Shown: in pieces, positions 50,052 to 59,469 of the stretch | Layout of the letters: each line of letters starts with the position of its first letter | Position numbering within the stretch: position 1 is the stretch's first letter | Source of the DNA: Modicisalibacter muralis | GTDB lineage: Bacteria > Pseudomonadota > Gammaproteobacteria > Pseudomonadales > Halomonadaceae | DNA length: 64,000 nt | Direction of reading: 5' to 3' | NCBI RefSeq assembly: GCF_900102945.1 | Contig: NZ_FNGI01000002.1 | Coordinates: 124,001 to 188,000, forward strand | The notes under the pieces: generated by a model | What the model was told of the DNA's origin: nothing | What the model saw: only the letters and a program-made list of their open reading frames with translations | Databases searched by the model: none | Position numbers and translations under genes: made by a program

Positions 50052-51056
50052 ATGGGCAAAATGATGATCGACAACGGACGCCTCGTACCACCGCTCGCCT
50101 GCTCCCTGTTACTGACCCTCCTGGCAACGCCGGCTTCGGCCGAGGGTCTGCTCTCGCTCAAGGTCGAGAACGATGCCTTCTCCAAAGGCGAGGATGGCCA
50201 CTATACCAATGGGGTGGAGTTGATGTGGTCGTTCGAGCCCGCTACCGATCATTGGACACGCCGCTTCGCCGATATGCTGCCGGGCTGGTCGTCAAGCGGT
50301 CTCGATGGCGTGGCCTATCGCTTCGGGCAACAGATCTACACGCCCAACGATATCGGCATCGAACGGCTCATCGAAGACGACCGCCCCTATGCCGGGCTGC
50401 TGTTCGGCGGCATATCGCTGTTCGACGATGTGCGCCTCAACGGTTGGCGCCAGGCCAGTAGCCTGCATTTCGATATCGGCGTGGTCGGCCCGGCCTCGGG
50501 TGCCGAAAATATCCAGCGCAGCTTCCACGAACTCATCGCCAGCGAAGAACCCGAGGGTTGGGATAACCAGCTCGAGAACGAACCCATCGTCAATCTCGCC
50601 TACGAACGCGCCTGGATACTTCAGCATCATCTCAATGGGCTGGACTTCGAGTACGGGCCGAGCCTCGGCTTCTCACTGGGCAATTTGTATACCTATGCGT
50701 CGAGCGGACTGGGAATGCGCTTCGGCGAGGGACTCGATCGTAGCTTCGGCATTCCCAGCGTCGCGCCGGCGCGTAGTGGGCAGTCGTTTTTCAAGCCCGA
50801 TCAAGGCTTTAGCTGGTATGTCTTCGCCAGTTTCGAGGGTCGCTACATGGCGCATAATCTATTGCTCGACGGCAATACCTTCGAGGATAGTCACAGCGTG
50901 GATCGCCGCGAGTGGGTCGGCGACGCCCAGCTCGGCTTCGCACTGACCTGGGATCGCTGGCAGTTGGCTTTCACCAATGTGTGGCGCACCGATGAATTCG
51001 AAGAGCAAGGCCGCCACGATCAATTCGGCTCCCTGACGTTGTCGACCTGGTTGTAG
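50052..51056 (+). CDS. LpxR-like outer-membrane protein (DUF2219)
   Basis: This protein of about 334 residues has a signal peptide (PPLACSLLLTLLATPASA) and a long beta-barrel pattern. The opening LLSLKVENDAFSKGEDGHYTNGVEL carries the asparagine/aspartate region of LpxR, a lipid A 3'-O-deacylase, and later blocks (DRPYAGLLFGGISLFDD, GWDNQLENEPIVNLAYER) fit the DUF2219 family. Whether it is an active deacylase is open. The start is uncertain: ATG 50052, 50061 and 50064 are all possible and none has a strong ribosome-binding site. Direct repeats lie just upstream. Confidence 0.82.
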   Translation: MGKMMIDNGRLVPPLACSLLLTLLATPASAEGLLSLKVENDAFSKGEDGHYTNGVELMWSFEPATDHWTRRFADMLPGWSSSGLDGVAYRFGQQIYTPNDIGIERLIEDDRPYAGLLFGGISLFDDVRLNGWRQASSLHFDIGVVGPASGAENIQRSFHELIASEEPEGWDNQLENEPIVNLAYERAWILQHHLNGLDFEYGPSLGFSLGNLYTYASSGLGMRFGEGLDRSFGIPSVAPARSGQSFFKPDQGFSWYVFASFEGRYMAHNLLLDGNTFEDSHSVDRREWVGDAQLGFALTWDRWQLAFTNVWRTDEFEEQGRHDQFGSLTLSTWL

Positions 51057-51102
51057 GCACCAGCGTCAAGAACCCGCCAGATACCACCGCTATCGCGTAA
51101 AT

Positions 51103-51134
51103 GACAAAGCCAGGGCCGAAGCCCTGGCTTTGTC
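51103..51134. terminator. Perfect 14-bp hairpin between convergent genes
   Basis: GACAAAGCCAGGGC (51103-51116) pairs exactly with GCCCTGGCTTTGTC (51121-51134) around a CGAA tetraloop, a stable loop type. It lies between the stops of the LpxR-like gene (plus) and the RND pump gene (minus) and can stop transcription from both sides. Confidence 0.8.
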
Positions 51135-51154
51135 GTTGCGAGCATTGCGTACTG

Positions 51155-54100
51155 CTAACCGCGATCCGGCTCGGGCTCGGCCCCGTCATCCTCGACAGGC
51201 TTGCCGCGCTTGCGATCGAACCAATCCTCGGCCCTGGCCACCAGCTCATAGAACATCGGCACGAAGAAGATCGCGATCAAGGTCGCCCCCAACATGCCGC
51301 CGATCACCGCGGTACCGATCGAGTGGCGGCTCGCCGAGCTCGCGCCGGTGGCAATGGCCATGGGAATCACCCCGACGATAAACGCGAACGAGGTCATGAT
51401 GATCGGCCTGAAGCGTATGCGCGCGGCCTCCCTGGCGGCCTGGTAGACACTCATGCCCTCCTGGCGCTTCTCGACGGCGAACTCGACGATCAGGATGGCA
51501 TTCTTGGTCGCCAGGCCGATCAGCACCAGCAGGCCGATCTGGAAATAGATGTCGTTCTGCAAACCGCGAAGCAGCATCGCCACGGTCGCCCCGAACAGCG
51601 CGAATGGCACGGCGGTGATCACCACCAGCGGCAGCGACCAGCGCTCGTATTGGGCGGCGAGAATCAGAATGACCATCACCAGGCCGAACACGAAAGCCAG
51701 CGTCGATGTACTCGAGGAGCTCTGCTGCTGGAAGGCAGAGCCCGTCCAGCCCAGTTGGTAGCCTTGGCCGGCGACCTCCTGAACCACCTCCTGCATCGCG
51801 TCCAACGCCTGACCCGAGCTGTAACCCGGCGCCGGCTGTCCCATGATCTTGGCCGACGGAAACAGGTTGAAGCGCTGGATGATACTCGGCGCCTGCTGGC
51901 GCTCCATGCTGACGACGCTGGACAGCGGCACCATCGTGCCGCTTTCGGCGCGCACGTAAATGTCGTTCAGGTCGTCCGGCGTCTCGCGGAAATCGGCCTC
52001 GGATTGCAGGTTGACCTGGAAATTACGCCCGAACAGCGTGAAGTCGTTGACATACAACCTGCCGAAGGTGCTCTGCATCGTCGCGTATATCTCGCTGAGC
52101 GGAATGCCCATGCTGCGCGCCTTGTCGCGGTCGATGGTGGCCTTGTAGGACGGCACCTGAGTGTTGATGGTGGTGCGGACCTGAGCCAGTTCGGGGCGCC
52201 CATTGGCTGCCTGCGCCACCTGCTGGGCCTTCGCTTCGATCTCCTTGGGCGACGCACCCTCGGTCGACTGCAGGTAGCCCTCGAAGCCACCCGTGGTGGA
52301 CAGCCCCTGAATCGGCGGCGGATTGAAGGCGATCACCTGGCCATCCGGCATGGTGCTACCGATGCCGAATGTCTTACCGACCAACTGCTGAGCGGTCATA
52401 CTGCGCTCGGACCAATCGTCGAGGGTCACGAAGGCAACCCCGGCATTGGGCAATTGCGCCCCCGCCAAAATATCGAAGCCGGCGAACGAGACGACGTTTT
52501 CGACGCTTTCCTCTTCCAGCAACTTGGCGACGAGTTCCTGATTGTAGTCGTCGGTGCGCGGCAGGGATGAGGCCGCCGGCAGGCTGGTAATCGTCAGGAT
52601 GAAGCCTTGATCTTCCTGCGGCACTAGTGCCCCGGGCAGGCGCATGAACAGCAGGAAGGTGATCACGCAAAAGCCAGCGAACAGCGTCAAGCCCACCAGC
52701 ACCCGACGCATGAAGAAGCTCACGCCCTTCATGTAGCCGCGCGTGGTCTTTTCGAGCGCGCGATTGAACCAGCGAAACGGTGCCATCACTTCCTTATCGT
52801 GTGGCTTGAGCAACAACGCGCACATCGCCGGTGAAAGCGTCAGCGCGACGATCGCCGAGATCAGCACGGAAATCGCGATGGTGATCGCGAACTGGCTGTA
52901 TAGCTGACCGGAAAGACCGCCGAGAAAGCCCACGGGGATGAACACCGCAGCCATGACCAGCGTCACCGCGATGATCGGCTCGGATATCTCCGACATCGCC
53001 TTGAGCGCGGCCCGCTTGGGCGACAGGCCCTCCTCCTCCATCACTCGCTCGACATTCTCGATGACGATGATTGCATCGTCGACGACGATACCGATCGCCA
53101 GGATCATGCCGAACAGCGTCAGCAGGTTGACCGAGAAACCCAGCACGTACATGCCGGCGAAGGTGCCGATGATCGAGATCGGAATGGCGATGATCGGCAC
53201 CAGCGCCGCCCGCCACTTCTGCAGGAACACGAATACCACGATCACCACCAGGGCCAGTGCCTCGACGAAGGTCTTGATGACCTCGTTGATCGACATCTGG
53301 ACGAACTTGGTGGTGTCGTAAGGCACGCTGTACTGCATGCCCTCGGGGAAGTTGGCCGACAACCGGTCCAGCGTCGCCTGGATCGCCTCGGCGGTTTCCA
53401 GGGCATTGGCGCCGGGTTGCAGATAGATGCCGATCGGCACCGCCGGCTGGTTGTTCAGGCGCCCCACGAACGAATAATCCTGCGCGCCCAATTCGACCCG
53501 CGCCACATCGCTCAGGGTCAGCGAGCTACCGTCTTCGCTGGTGCGCAGCAGAATATCCTCGAACTGCGCCACGCTATTGAAACGGCCCTCGGTGGTAATC
53601 GTGAACGTATAGGGGCGTGGGTCCGGATTGGGCATGGCGGCCAGCTTGCCCGCCGGGAACTGCGAGTTCTGCTGGCTGATCGCATCGGCCACCTCGCTGG
53701 TGGTGATGTTGTAATCGGCCATCTTGGCCGGATCCAGCCATACCCGGATGGAATAATCCTTGGCGCCGAATAGCTGCGCGGTACCCACGCCGTCGGTACG
53801 CTTGAGCGCATCGATGATATTCACCAGCGCATAGTTACTCAGGTAGACCGAGTCGTAGGTATTGTCGGGCGACGATAGCGTGATGACCTGGAGAATGGTC
53901 GATGAACGCTTTTCGACCTGGACCCCCTGGGTCTGCACCACGCTGGGCAACTGGGCCATGGCCTGCTGCACACGGTTGTTGACGTCGATGGTCGCCTGAT
54001 CCGGATCGGTACCGATGGCAAAGGTCGCGCTCAGGCTCATCGTGCCGCTATCGGCGCTCGTGGAGTCGATGTAGAGCAGGTCGGGAACACCATTGATCGC

Positions 54101-54307
54101 CTGCTCTATGGGTGCCGCCACGGCCTCCGAGACGGTCTGCGCGCTGGCTCCGGGATAGGTCGCGGTGACCTGAACCGAGGGTGGCACGATCTGCGGGTAC
54201 TGCTCGACCGGCAGCACGCGCAGCGAGAGTAGCCCGGCGATCACGATAATCACCGAGAGCACCGTCGATAGGACGGGGCGATGAATGAAGAAACTGGAAA
54301 CATTCAT
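51155..54307 (-). CDS. RND multidrug efflux transporter, MexB/AcrB type
   Basis: This 1050-residue inner-membrane protein is a HAE1-type RND pump with twelve membrane helices and two large periplasmic loops. The proton-relay aspartates are in LAIGIVVDDAIIVIENVERVMEEEG, and typical blocks include FFIHRPVLSTVLSVIIVIAGLLSLRVLPVEQYP and GLATKNAILIVEFAVEKRQEGM. It is coupled to the adaptor gene upstream (4-base overlap at 54304-54307). No outer-membrane channel gene accompanies it, so it must use one encoded elsewhere, like TolC. Confidence 0.95.
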   Translation of the reverse strand: MNVSSFFIHRPVLSTVLSVIIVIAGLLSLRVLPVEQYPQIVPPSVQVTATYPGASAQTVSEAVAAPIEQAINGVPDLLYIDSTSADSGTMSLSATFAIGTDPDQATIDVNNRVQQAMAQLPSVVQTQGVQVEKRSSTILQVITLSSPDNTYDSVYLSNYALVNIIDALKRTDGVGTAQLFGAKDYSIRVWLDPAKMADYNITTSEVADAISQQNSQFPAGKLAAMPNPDPRPYTFTITTEGRFNSVAQFEDILLRTSEDGSSLTLSDVARVELGAQDYSFVGRLNNQPAVPIGIYLQPGANALETAEAIQATLDRLSANFPEGMQYSVPYDTTKFVQMSINEVIKTFVEALALVVIVVFVFLQKWRAALVPIIAIPISIIGTFAGMYVLGFSVNLLTLFGMILAIGIVVDDAIIVIENVERVMEEEGLSPKRAALKAMSEISEPIIAVTLVMAAVFIPVGFLGGLSGQLYSQFAITIAISVLISAIVALTLSPAMCALLLKPHDKEVMAPFRWFNRALEKTTRGYMKGVSFFMRRVLVGLTLFAGFCVITFLLFMRLPGALVPQEDQGFILTITSLPAASSLPRTDDYNQELVAKLLEEESVENVVSFAGFDILAGAQLPNAGVAFVTLDDWSERSMTAQQLVGKTFGIGSTMPDGQVIAFNPPPIQGLSTTGGFEGYLQSTEGASPKEIEAKAQQVAQAANGRPELAQVRTTINTQVPSYKATIDRDKARSMGIPLSEIYATMQSTFGRLYVNDFTLFGRNFQVNLQSEADFRETPDDLNDIYVRAESGTMVPLSSVVSMERQQAPSIIQRFNLFPSAKIMGQPAPGYSSGQALDAMQEVVQEVAGQGYQLGWTGSAFQQQSSSSTSTLAFVFGLVMVILILAAQYERWSLPLVVITAVPFALFGATVAMLLRGLQNDIYFQIGLLVLIGLATKNAILIVEFAVEKRQEGMSVYQAAREAARIRFRPIIMTSFAFIVGVIPMAIATGASSASRHSIGTAVIGGMLGATLIAIFFVPMFYELVARAEDWFDRKRGKPVEDDGAEPEPDRG

Positions 54308-55593
54308 TCGCCGTCACCCTCCTGCGCCGAGGCGGCTTGCGGTTTCTGGGGCTTGTCGCTGGCGGATGATGCCTCCGGCGTGGCCGCCGGGGCATCGCTT
54401 GCAGGCTGCTCCTGCATCTGGTTCCCGGCGGACACCGCCTTGGGCTCGGCCTTGCCATCGAAGGGTTGCGGCTCGATACGCCGCCCCGGCTGAACGCTGG
54501 CGACATGCGTCACCACCACTTGCTGACCGGGCTCGAGCCCGCTGTCGATCACGATCCACGGCCCGGCACGATCGCCAAGATTGACATTGACCGGCTTGGC
54601 CTCGCCATTCTCGGCGACGACGTAAACCATCGGTCCTTCACGGCCTTCGAGCACGGCGATCTCGGGCACGGCGATGGCGTTGGGCATCACCAGGCCGTCG
54701 AGCTTCACATGCACGAACTGGCCCGGGAGAAACAGCGACTGCGGATTATCGAACGTCGCCTCGACCTGCACGGTGCCGGTATCGCGATCGACACTCGCGC
54801 CCAGGTAATTGAGCCGCCCGCGCAAGCGGTCCATCTCGCTATCCGGCGTCAGATTGGCCAGCGCTACGGGCGTTACATCGCCACCCCCGGGCGTACGGCG
54901 CAACTGGCGCAGTGCCGCGGCGTCCTCGGGCGGCAAGGCGAAACGCGCCTCGATGGTCCGCAAGGAAGTAATGGTCACCAGTTCCTGCGGTGGCTGCACC
55001 AGGCTGCCGACGTTCACTTCACTCAGGCCTATCTGCCCGGAAACCGGCGCCGTCACCGTGGTGTAGTCCAGGTCGATCTGGGCATCGTCGAGCGCCGCCT
55101 CGGCCTGGGCGACCATCGCCTGCGCTATCTTCAGCGTGGCCAGTGCCTCGTCACGCTGCTGCTGGCTCACCGAGTTCTGCTCGTACAGCCGCTCGAAGCG
55201 CTCCCAGTTGCGCTGCGCCCGATACAGCTCCGCCTCGGCGCTCTGCAGATCGGCACGCCGCTGACGCACCGTCGCCTCATAGCGGGCGGGCTCGATCGTG
55301 AACAGCAACTGGCCCTTCTTGACCCGCTCACCTTCCTGGTAATGCTTTTCTTCGAGAATACCGGTAACACGAGCGGTCACGACCACCTGCTGTTCGCTGC
55401 GCAGCAATGCGGAATATTGCTTATCGACCGGCAGATTGCGGGGCTGCACCTTGAGCACCTGAGCGGCAAGCGGTGGCGGCTGTTGCTGCTGGCCGGCTTG
55501 TTGCTGCGTCGATTCCTGCCCGCACCCGGCCAGCACCAACGACACCAGCGCCATGCTCCAGCCCAGCCTACGCACGCCCTTGTTGTTGCGCAT
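54304..55593 (-). CDS. RND efflux periplasmic adaptor, MexA/AcrA type
   Basis: This 429-residue lipoprotein (lipobox VLAGC) links the pump to the outer-membrane channel. It has the barrel-sandwich/lipoyl segment QYSALLRSEQQVVVTARVTGILEEKHYQEGERVKKGQLLFTIEP, a coiled-coil hairpin (residues about 90-160) and beta-barrel domain. The C-terminal tail is a long Ala/Pro/Gln-rich stretch. MRNNKGVRRLGW at 55593 is a better start than 55641. It is divergent from the tetR-type repressor, with an AcrR-like operator between. Confidence 0.93.
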   Translation of the reverse strand: MRNNKGVRRLGWSMALVSLVLAGCGQESTQQQAGQQQQPPPLAAQVLKVQPRNLPVDKQYSALLRSEQQVVVTARVTGILEEKHYQEGERVKKGQLLFTIEPARYEATVRQRRADLQSAEAELYRAQRNWERFERLYEQNSVSQQQRDEALATLKIAQAMVAQAEAALDDAQIDLDYTTVTAPVSGQIGLSEVNVGSLVQPPQELVTITSLRTIEARFALPPEDAAALRQLRRTPGGGDVTPVALANLTPDSEMDRLRGRLNYLGASVDRDTGTVQVEATFDNPQSLFLPGQFVHVKLDGLVMPNAIAVPEIAVLEGREGPMVYVVAENGEAKPVNVNLGDRAGPWIVIDSGLEPGQQVVVTHVASVQPGRRIEPQPFDGKAEPKAVSAGNQMQEQPASDAPAATPEASSASDKPQKPQAASAQEGDGE

Positions 55594-55631
55594 CGCGCTA
55601 TCCCTTGATCGTTTAATAATGGCGGCCAAGA

Positions 55632-55657
55632 TTACATCCATACAGCCATGAATGTAA
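55632..55657. promoter_or_regulatory. AcrR-like operator in the RND/TetR intergenic region
   Basis: TTACATCCAT (55632-55641) and ATGAATGTAA (55648-55657) form a 26-base inverted repeat with one mismatch. The arms resemble the E. coli AcrR site (TACAT...ATGTA). It lies 39 bases before the adaptor ATG and between the divergent adaptor and repressor genes, the expected place for the repressor to bind. Confidence 0.7.
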
Positions 55658-55706
55658 ATATCGGGGCGTTACGGTATGATGACCATAACGACGCAACATG
55701 CTTTCT

Positions 55707-55721
55707 ATTAGCATTGCTAAT
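55707..55721. promoter_or_regulatory. Second palindrome before the TetR-type gene
   Basis: ATTAGCA and TGCTAAT flank one T, a perfect 15-base palindrome 32 bases before the TetR-type ATG. It could be an autoregulatory or separate operator; I do not recognise the motif. Confidence 0.4.
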
Positions 55722-55752
55722 ATATACTTATCGTTCCGAGCCTTCATCATCC

Positions 55753-56370
55753 ATGCCCAGACGCACCAAAGCCGAAGCCAAAGCCACCCGCGAAGCCTTG
55801 CTCGATGCCGCCGAAGAGGTGTTTTTCGATAAGGGCGTCGCGCGCACCTCGCTCGAACAGATCGCCCGCCACGCGGGCATGACCCGCGGCGCGGTCTATT
55901 GGCATTTCAAGAACAAGGCCGACCTGTTCCATGCCCTGCTCGAGCGGGTGCGCATGCCTTTCGAGGAACTGATCGACGAGGTCGACGACCCGACGCTGAT
56001 CGACTCCCCTCTCGATGCCCTGCGCCTGGCCTGCCATAACGGCCTGGCGCGCATCGAACAGCCCCGCGTTCAGCGGGTCCACTCGATCCTCCTGCATCGC
56101 TGCGAGTTCTTCAGCGACATCAACCCGTTGGAAATGCAGAATCGATTGGCCTGCGAATGCCATGACGAAATGTGCGAGCACTTCCGCCACGCGCACGATC
56201 AGGGGTTGTTGCAACCCGGCCTGTCGCCGGTAATCGCCGCTCGGCTGCTGCAGTCGACGCTTGGCGGGCTTTTCCACGACTGGCTGCGCGACCCCACGAG
56301 TTTCTCGCTGCGCGACGAAGGCGGCGAGCTGATCGACACCCTGTTCCGGCTGATCAGCAAGGACGAGTAA
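55753..56370 (+). CDS. TetR-family efflux repressor, AcrR/TtgR-like
   Basis: This 205-residue repressor has an N-terminal helix-turn-helix (LLDAAEEVFFDKGVARTSLEQIARHAGMTRGAVYWHFKNKADLF), almost exactly the AcrR/TtgR sequence, and a C-terminal ligand domain. The conserved RRTKAEAKATREALLDAA start defines the ATG at 55753; the upstream open frame covers the operator. It probably represses the adjacent RND genes until a drug binds. Confidence 0.93.
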   Translation: MPRRTKAEAKATREALLDAAEEVFFDKGVARTSLEQIARHAGMTRGAVYWHFKNKADLFHALLERVRMPFEELIDEVDDPTLIDSPLDALRLACHNGLARIEQPRVQRVHSILLHRCEFFSDINPLEMQNRLACECHDEMCEHFRHAHDQGLLQPGLSPVIAARLLQSTLGGLFHDWLRDPTSFSLRDEGGELIDTLFRLISKDE

Positions 56371-56407
56371 CCGCCGCCGTCCCGACTCTCCATCCGTCAA
56401 TACGCGA

Positions 56408-58222
56408 TTAAAGGGTCTCCGGTTCGGGCCGCGCGGTACCGGGGGCCTCGCTGCGCGGCGACCGTCCGCTCAATTCCTTCTGGAATAGCGACTGCAACTC
56501 GGCCATCGCCGCTTTCTCATTGGCCAACAGCGTCGCTTCATCGTTGCGATGCTCATAGGAGTCGACAAATAGCTGATTGTCGAAATCACGAAAAGTACGC
56601 ACCGCGTCCAGCGCATTGGAACTGGGATAACCCACGCCCTTGAGCACTTCGTGACTCATTTCCATACTCGCCGCGAAGGTTTCGCGAACCACCGCATCGA
56701 CACCGATTTCCATCAATTGCCAGGCATGATGCCGATTGCGGGCGCGAGCGTAGATCTTGAGCCGCGGAAAATGCATGCGCACCTGACGCGCGATCAGTGT
56801 GGCGGTGTCGGCATCGTCGACGGCGATGACCATCACCCGGGCCTGCTCGGCACCCGCCGCGCGCAGCAAGTCGAGCCGCGTGGCGTCAGCGTAGTAGATT
56901 CGCGAGCCAAAGCGACGAATGAACTCTACTTGGGTGATGTTGGGATCGAGTGCGGTGAAGTTGATGCCCTGGGTCTTTAGCACCCGCGCGACCATCTGAC
57001 CGAAGCGCCCAAGGCCGGCGATCAGCACCGGCGGCGTGTCGTCGCCGAAATCGCCATCGAACGGCCGCTTGTCCTTGAAACGGTCGCCCAGGCGCTCGCC
57101 GCTGCGATACAGGAACGGCGTCAGTGCCATGGTCAACGTCACCGCGGCAATGCACAGGCTGGCGATACGCTGCTCGAACACCCCGGCGCTGACCGCTGCA
57201 GTCAGCAGCACGAAATCGAACTCGCCACCCTGAGCGATGACCGTGGCCAGGCGTGGAATTTCGCTGCGTGGTAGCCGCCCGACCACGCCCACCAGTGCGA
57301 TGACCGCCAGCTTGGCGGCAAGCAACGCCACGCTGATGCCCAGCACCCACAGCAGATTGTCGTAGACCAGCGCGAGATTCACCGACATGCCCACGGCGAT
57401 GAAGAACAGCCCCAGCAATAGCCCCTTGAATGGCTCGATATTGGCTTCGAGTTCATGACGATAGGCCGTGTCAGCGAGTAGCACGCCGCCCAGGAAAGCC
57501 CCCAGCGCCATCGACAGGCCGGCCCAATCCATCACCAGCGCCATGCCCAGCACCAGGAACAACGCGGCGGCGGTAAACACCTCATGCACTTCACTGCGCG
57601 CCACCAACGCCAACACACGCGGAAACACCAGCCGCCCAAAGACGATCGCGGCGACCACCATGCCCACCCCACGCAGCGCGGCCAACCAGGCATTGCCGGA
57701 GGCGGCACTGGCATCGCCGGCGAACAACGGCAGCAACGCCAGCAGCGGAATCACCGCCAGATCCTGGAAAAGCAGAACCGAGAACGCCGCCTGACCATGC
57801 GGCGTGGCGAGTTGGTGTCGCTCGTTGAGCACCTGCAAGGCAAACGCCGTCGACGACAGCGCCAGAATCATCCCCAGCAGAATCGCCACTTCCAGCGACA
57901 GTCCCAACGCCAGCCCGATGGGCGTCAGCAGCGCGCCACAGCCCAGCATTTGCAGGCTGCCCAGGCCGAACAGCCGCTTACGCAGCGCCCACAGTCGCGA
58001 TGGCTCGAGTTCGAGGCCGATAATGAACAGCAGCATGACCACGCCGAACTCGGCGAAATGCAGCACGGCCTCGGGATCGGCGATAAAACCGCTGATCGAC
58101 GGCCCGAGCATCAACCCGGCGGCCAGATAACCGAGTATCGAGCCCAGACCGAGGCGCTGGAAAAGCGGCACCACGAGGATCGCGGCACCCAACAATACGG
58201 CGGCTTCAACGAGAAAGTGCAT
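56408..58222 (-). CDS. KefB/KefC-type monovalent cation:proton antiporter
   Basis: This 604-residue protein has about twelve membrane helices of the CPA2 family (start FLVEAAVLLGAAILVVPLFQRLGLGSILGYLAAGLMLGP, then FAEFGVVMLLFIIGLELEPSRLWALR) and a cytoplasmic RCK/TrkA-N domain (GLGRFGQMVARVLKTQGINFTALDPN) at about 390-510. It exchanges K+ or Na+ for H+. Kef systems respond to glutathione adducts; no KefF-type partner gene is adjacent. It converges on the TetR gene with 37 bases between stops. Confidence 0.92.
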   Translation of the reverse strand: MHFLVEAAVLLGAAILVVPLFQRLGLGSILGYLAAGLMLGPSISGFIADPEAVLHFAEFGVVMLLFIIGLELEPSRLWALRKRLFGLGSLQMLGCGALLTPIGLALGLSLEVAILLGMILALSSTAFALQVLNERHQLATPHGQAAFSVLLFQDLAVIPLLALLPLFAGDASAASGNAWLAALRGVGMVVAAIVFGRLVFPRVLALVARSEVHEVFTAAALFLVLGMALVMDWAGLSMALGAFLGGVLLADTAYRHELEANIEPFKGLLLGLFFIAVGMSVNLALVYDNLLWVLGISVALLAAKLAVIALVGVVGRLPRSEIPRLATVIAQGGEFDFVLLTAAVSAGVFEQRIASLCIAAVTLTMALTPFLYRSGERLGDRFKDKRPFDGDFGDDTPPVLIAGLGRFGQMVARVLKTQGINFTALDPNITQVEFIRRFGSRIYYADATRLDLLRAAGAEQARVMVIAVDDADTATLIARQVRMHFPRLKIYARARNRHHAWQLMEIGVDAVVRETFAASMEMSHEVLKGVGYPSSNALDAVRTFRDFDNQLFVDSYEHRNDEATLLANEKAAMAELQSLFQKELSGRSPRSEAPGTARPEPETL

Positions 58223-58248
58223 GGTACGACGTTCCTTGCATGCTGATT

Positions 58249-59409
58249 TTACGGTTCGTCCGGCGACGCTTGGCGAAACGGCAACCGAGACAGGGCCTGG
58301 CGATGATAAGCCATGACGTAGTCACTCTCCTCGCGGCAGAAATGCGCCACCGCGCGGTGAAAGTCGGGATCCGCTATATGGTGCAACGAGCGCAGCAGAC
58401 GTGGCGCGAAACCGCGCGTCAACTTGTGCTCGCCTTGCGTACCGGGATCGAAGCGCGTCAACCCATGGGCTAGACAATGCTCGACACCCTGGTAATAGCA
58501 GGTTTCGAAATGCAGGCAATCGGCCTCTACCTCGCTACCCCAATAGCGCCCGTATAGCGTCCTGTCGCCCTGCAGGCATAGCGCCGCCGCGACCGGCCGA
58601 GCGCCGAGTCGGGCCTGAATCAGCACCAGCGCATCCGGCATCGACTCGTGCAGGCGCTGAAAGAACTCGAACGCCAGATAAGGCCGCTGGCCGCGCTCCA
58701 GATAGGTCATTCGATAACAGCGGTAGAAATGCTCGAGCGCCGCCCGATCGATCTGCGACCCGCACAAGCGATGCAGCTCGAAACCCTGCTCGGCGACCCG
58801 GCGACGTTCGCGGCGAACTTCCTTGCGCCGCTTCGAGGTCATTGCCGCGAGAAACCCATCGAAGTCGCCGAAACTGCGATCCCGCCACTGGAACTGCACC
58901 GCATGACGTTCGATCAAGCGCGGCCTTGCCGCCCGCCAGGCATCGACCTCGGCATCCTCGGCGAACAATAGATGCCAGCTCGACAGGCTATCGTCGCAGC
59001 AGTGTTCGGCCAGCGCCTGGATCGATGCTTGCAGCGACCCATGGCGCTCGCCGCCCGGCGCCAGCAGCACGCGCGGTCCCGGTACCGGAGTAAAGGGAAT
59101 CGCACTCAGTGCCTTGGGATAATAGTCGCCACCGGCACGCTCCCAGGCATCGGCCCAGGCCCAGTCGAAAACGTACTCACCATAGGAATGTGCCTTGTAA
59201 TAACGCGGCAGCGCCGCGATCAATTCTCCATCCTGCCATACCGCTAGATGGCTGGGTGTCCAACCGCGTTGCTGCGTCACCGCCCCCGAGGCCTCGAGCG
59301 CGTAGAGAAACTCATGGCGCAGGAACGGCTGATCGGCGCCGACCAGCGCATTCCAGCACGTCGCATCAATGGCCTCGATGGCGGCTAGCGTCTGTACCTC
59401 GCAGCGCAT
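58249..59409 (-). CDS. GNAT-fold protein of the COG3146 family
   Basis: This 386-residue protein has the N-terminal block WNALVGADQPFLRHEFLYALEASGAVTQQRGWTPSHLAVW and the later YLAFEFFQRLHESMPDALVLIQARLGARPVAAALCL, as in COG3146 proteins (peptidogalycan biosynthesis or FemAB/GNAT-like, exact role unknown). The C-terminal block CYYQGVEHCLAHGLTRFDPGTQGEHKLTRGF is conserved. It lies 26 bases upstream of the antiporter gene on the same strand and they may be cotranscribed. Confidence 0.82.
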   Translation of the reverse strand: MRCEVQTLAAIEAIDATCWNALVGADQPFLRHEFLYALEASGAVTQQRGWTPSHLAVWQDGELIAALPRYYKAHSYGEYVFDWAWADAWERAGGDYYPKALSAIPFTPVPGPRVLLAPGGERHGSLQASIQALAEHCCDDSLSSWHLLFAEDAEVDAWRAARPRLIERHAVQFQWRDRSFGDFDGFLAAMTSKRRKEVRRERRRVAEQGFELHRLCGSQIDRAALEHFYRCYRMTYLERGQRPYLAFEFFQRLHESMPDALVLIQARLGARPVAAALCLQGDRTLYGRYWGSEVEADCLHFETCYYQGVEHCLAHGLTRFDPGTQGEHKLTRGFAPRLLRSLHHIADPDFHRAVAHFCREESDYVMAYHRQALSRLPFRQASPDEP

Positions 59410-59469
59410 CGCATCTCCCTGAGTTAGTCTGATGAGAGTCGTCTGACAAGAAGCTGCCGATAAAAACGG

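Noticed and set aside
51101-52570. 489-codon plus-strand open frame opposite the RND pump gene
   Set aside because: Low-complexity antisense composition and no recognisable domain; the minus-strand RND gene explains the sequence.
54466-55608. 380-codon plus-strand frame opposite the RND adaptor gene
   Set aside because: Antisense shadow; the lipobox and lipoyl motifs are on the minus strand.
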